From positions 1-17,159 of the forward strand of contig JAQICW010000566.1 of NCBI GenBank assembly GCA_027858355.1: a stretch of 17,159 nt of DNA. Reading direction: 5' to 3'. The stretch is from Desulfobacula sp. Lineage in GTDB: Bacteria > Desulfobacterota > Desulfobacteria > Desulfobacterales > Desulfobacteraceae. The position numbers and the translations under genes are program-made. This document shows, in pieces, positions 16,278 through 17,159 of the stretch; the first letter of the stretch is position 1, and each line of letters starts with the position of its first letter. The notes below the pieces were generated by a model that made no database searches, was not told where the DNA came from, and saw only the letters and a list, made by a program, of their open reading frames with translations.

Positions 16278-16378
16278 CAAAATCACCCTGTTTTTCTGCA
16301 ATGGAATTGATACATTTCAATGAATGGTTCAGGATGGGGCTGATAAACAGATCATCTTATCCCTTCTGTTTATGGCAA

Positions 16379-16413
16379 TTAGAAGGTGCTTTTTTCATAA
16401 AAGCACCTTCTAA
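16379..16413. terminator. Hairpin between convergent SapC genes
   Basis: A 15-bp perfect stem (16379-16393 with 16399-16413, core AGAAGGTGCTTTT) closes a five-base loop. It lies between the end of SapC2 (+) and the end of SapC3 (-), where a shared terminator is expected. Neither side has a long T-run after the stem, so it is not a textbook intrinsic terminator. Confidence 0.65.
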
Positions 16414-16439
16414 AATATTGTAAATGAAATAGGCTTAGA

Positions 16440-17153
16440 TTAGGACAGCGATACTTTGGTTCCTGCAAGCAGGCTTAAGTTGGTACAGGATCTGGCATGG
16501 TCATAAATAAAAGATAAAATTCCATTTCGTGCCCAGTTGGAAAGCGTCTTGTCATCGAGCGCTTTTAATTTGTCCATATCTACCGCTCTAAATCCTTTTA
16601 CTGTTCTTTCCTGATCATTAATTTCAAAATTGAGCTCTTTTTCGACGATGATGTTCTGCTCATCTATCTCTTTAAACGCATTAAACGTCGCCACCATCTC
16701 TTCCTGGTGCTTTCTTAAAGCCATAAGAATGGCCTTGACAAAGTCTTTGGGCTCTCCCTCTTCAGTAAAAAGAGTTTCACCCTGATCGGATTTAAAATGC
16801 TCAGATTCTGCATCTATACAGAGAGCAAATTGAATCTGATCAGCTTCTTTTTTTTCAGACATTTTAGCAAGGGTAAAGGGATAATATCTGAAAAATGCAG
16901 GGACGTAGGGTACGATCCATTTGTTATCCTTATTCACATACCCATTAATGTCTTTTCCAAACGAGAGAAGCGCAAGGGGGATACACTCACCTTCTAAGGG
17001 AAAAACAATGGGATAGAACATTGAGGCTTGTGCCAGTTCAAAAAAAGAAAGCTGAACAGATGAAATATTTTTAGCAAACTTTAAATTTGCCGCTTTTGTA
17101 AATTTAAGATCATTTTGTTTAGATTTTTCAAGCGCTTCTATTTGTTCTAACAT
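16440..17153 (-). CDS. SapC family protein 3 (convergent)
   Basis: On the minus strand, 237 residues with the SapC pattern: a charged N-terminus (MLEQIEALEKSKQNDLKF) that lines up with SapC2 from residue 1, MFYPIVFP (45-52), IPLALLSFG (58-66), the hallmark in the variant form PYVPAFFRYYPF (82-93), IQFALCIDAESEHF, a helical region ALRKHQEEMVATFNAFKEI, and VKGFRAVDMDKLKALDD ... SFIYDHARSCTNLSLL at the end. The first Gly of GYIP is replaced by Pro. The ATG is six bases from the window edge, so its ribosome site and promoter are not visible; the start is supported by the match to SapC2. It faces SapC2 across the hairpin at 16379-16413 and therefore belongs to a different transcript that begins outside the window. 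Confidence 0.85.
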   Translation of the reverse strand: MLEQIEALEKSKQNDLKFTKAANLKFAKNISSVQLSFFELAQASMFYPIVFPLEGECIPLALLSFGKDINGYVNKDNKWIVPYVPAFFRYYPFTLAKMSEKKEADQIQFALCIDAESEHFKSDQGETLFTEEGEPKDFVKAILMALRKHQEEMVATFNAFKEIDEQNIIVEKELNFEINDQERTVKGFRAVDMDKLKALDDKTLSNWARNGILSFIYDHARSCTNLSLLAGTKVSLS

Positions 17154-17159
17154 TAATTT

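Noticed and set aside
16829..16840. Third copy of the TTGAATCTG activator element
   Set aside because: It lies inside SapC3 coding sequence with no sigma-54 promoter at the right distance, so it is most likely chance.
14679..17153. SapC as the permease of the Sap antimicrobial-peptide import system
   Set aside because: Only the name is shared. These proteins are soluble-looking, about 240-256 residues, without membrane helices, and carry the S-layer SapC motif Y-(I/V)-P...PF.

Overview
The window reads as part of the chromosome of a Gram-negative bacterium. It has a TonB-dependent receptor barrel, a TolC-type outer-membrane channel and two sigma-54 promoter sequences. Moderate A+T content, gene style and heavy sigma-54 use suggest a marine or anaerobic deltaproteobacterium (Desulfobacterota, perhaps Desulfobacterales). 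That assignment is inference; there is no rRNA or other taxonomic marker here.

Layout. Positions 1-600 hold the 3' end of a TonB-dependent receptor. A probable operon follows on the + strand: a secreted protein with two degenerate CAP domains and an SdrD-B-like domain (721-2130), a small unrecognised gene whose reading frame is open well upstream of its only good start codon (2145/2274-2600), and a complete type I secretion machine: outer-membrane channel (2706-4064), PrtD-type ABC exporter (4120-5784) and HlyD/PrtE-type membrane-fusion protein (5827-7146). Next, behind its own promoter and a leader of about 190 nt, is a 2307-residue cysteine-free, lysine-poor, acidic protein with scattered RTX calcium-binding nonapeptides and a type I C-terminal signal (7450-14373). 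It ends at a strong terminator. Three SapC-family genes follow: two on the + strand (14679-15449, 15564-16277) with a possible 27-codon basic ORF between them, and one convergent on the - strand (16440-17153).

How it fits together. The simplest reading is a type I secreted surface-layer or giant matrix-protein system. The three transport proteins export the RTX giant, calcium folds it outside the cell, and the SapC proteins, whose family is named from the Campylobacter fetus S-layer locus, act as cytoplasmic or accessory partners. The CAP/SdrD-B protein may be a periplasmic or surface partner.

Most notable signal. A -24/-12 sigma-54 promoter precedes both the exporter operon (689-705) and the giant gene (7234-7250). 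A nearly identical 16-bp element (15 of 16 matching) lies at 598-613 and 7144-7159, about 75 nt upstream of each promoter. This is what a shared binding site for one enhancer-binding activator would look like, coupling the cargo to its exporter.
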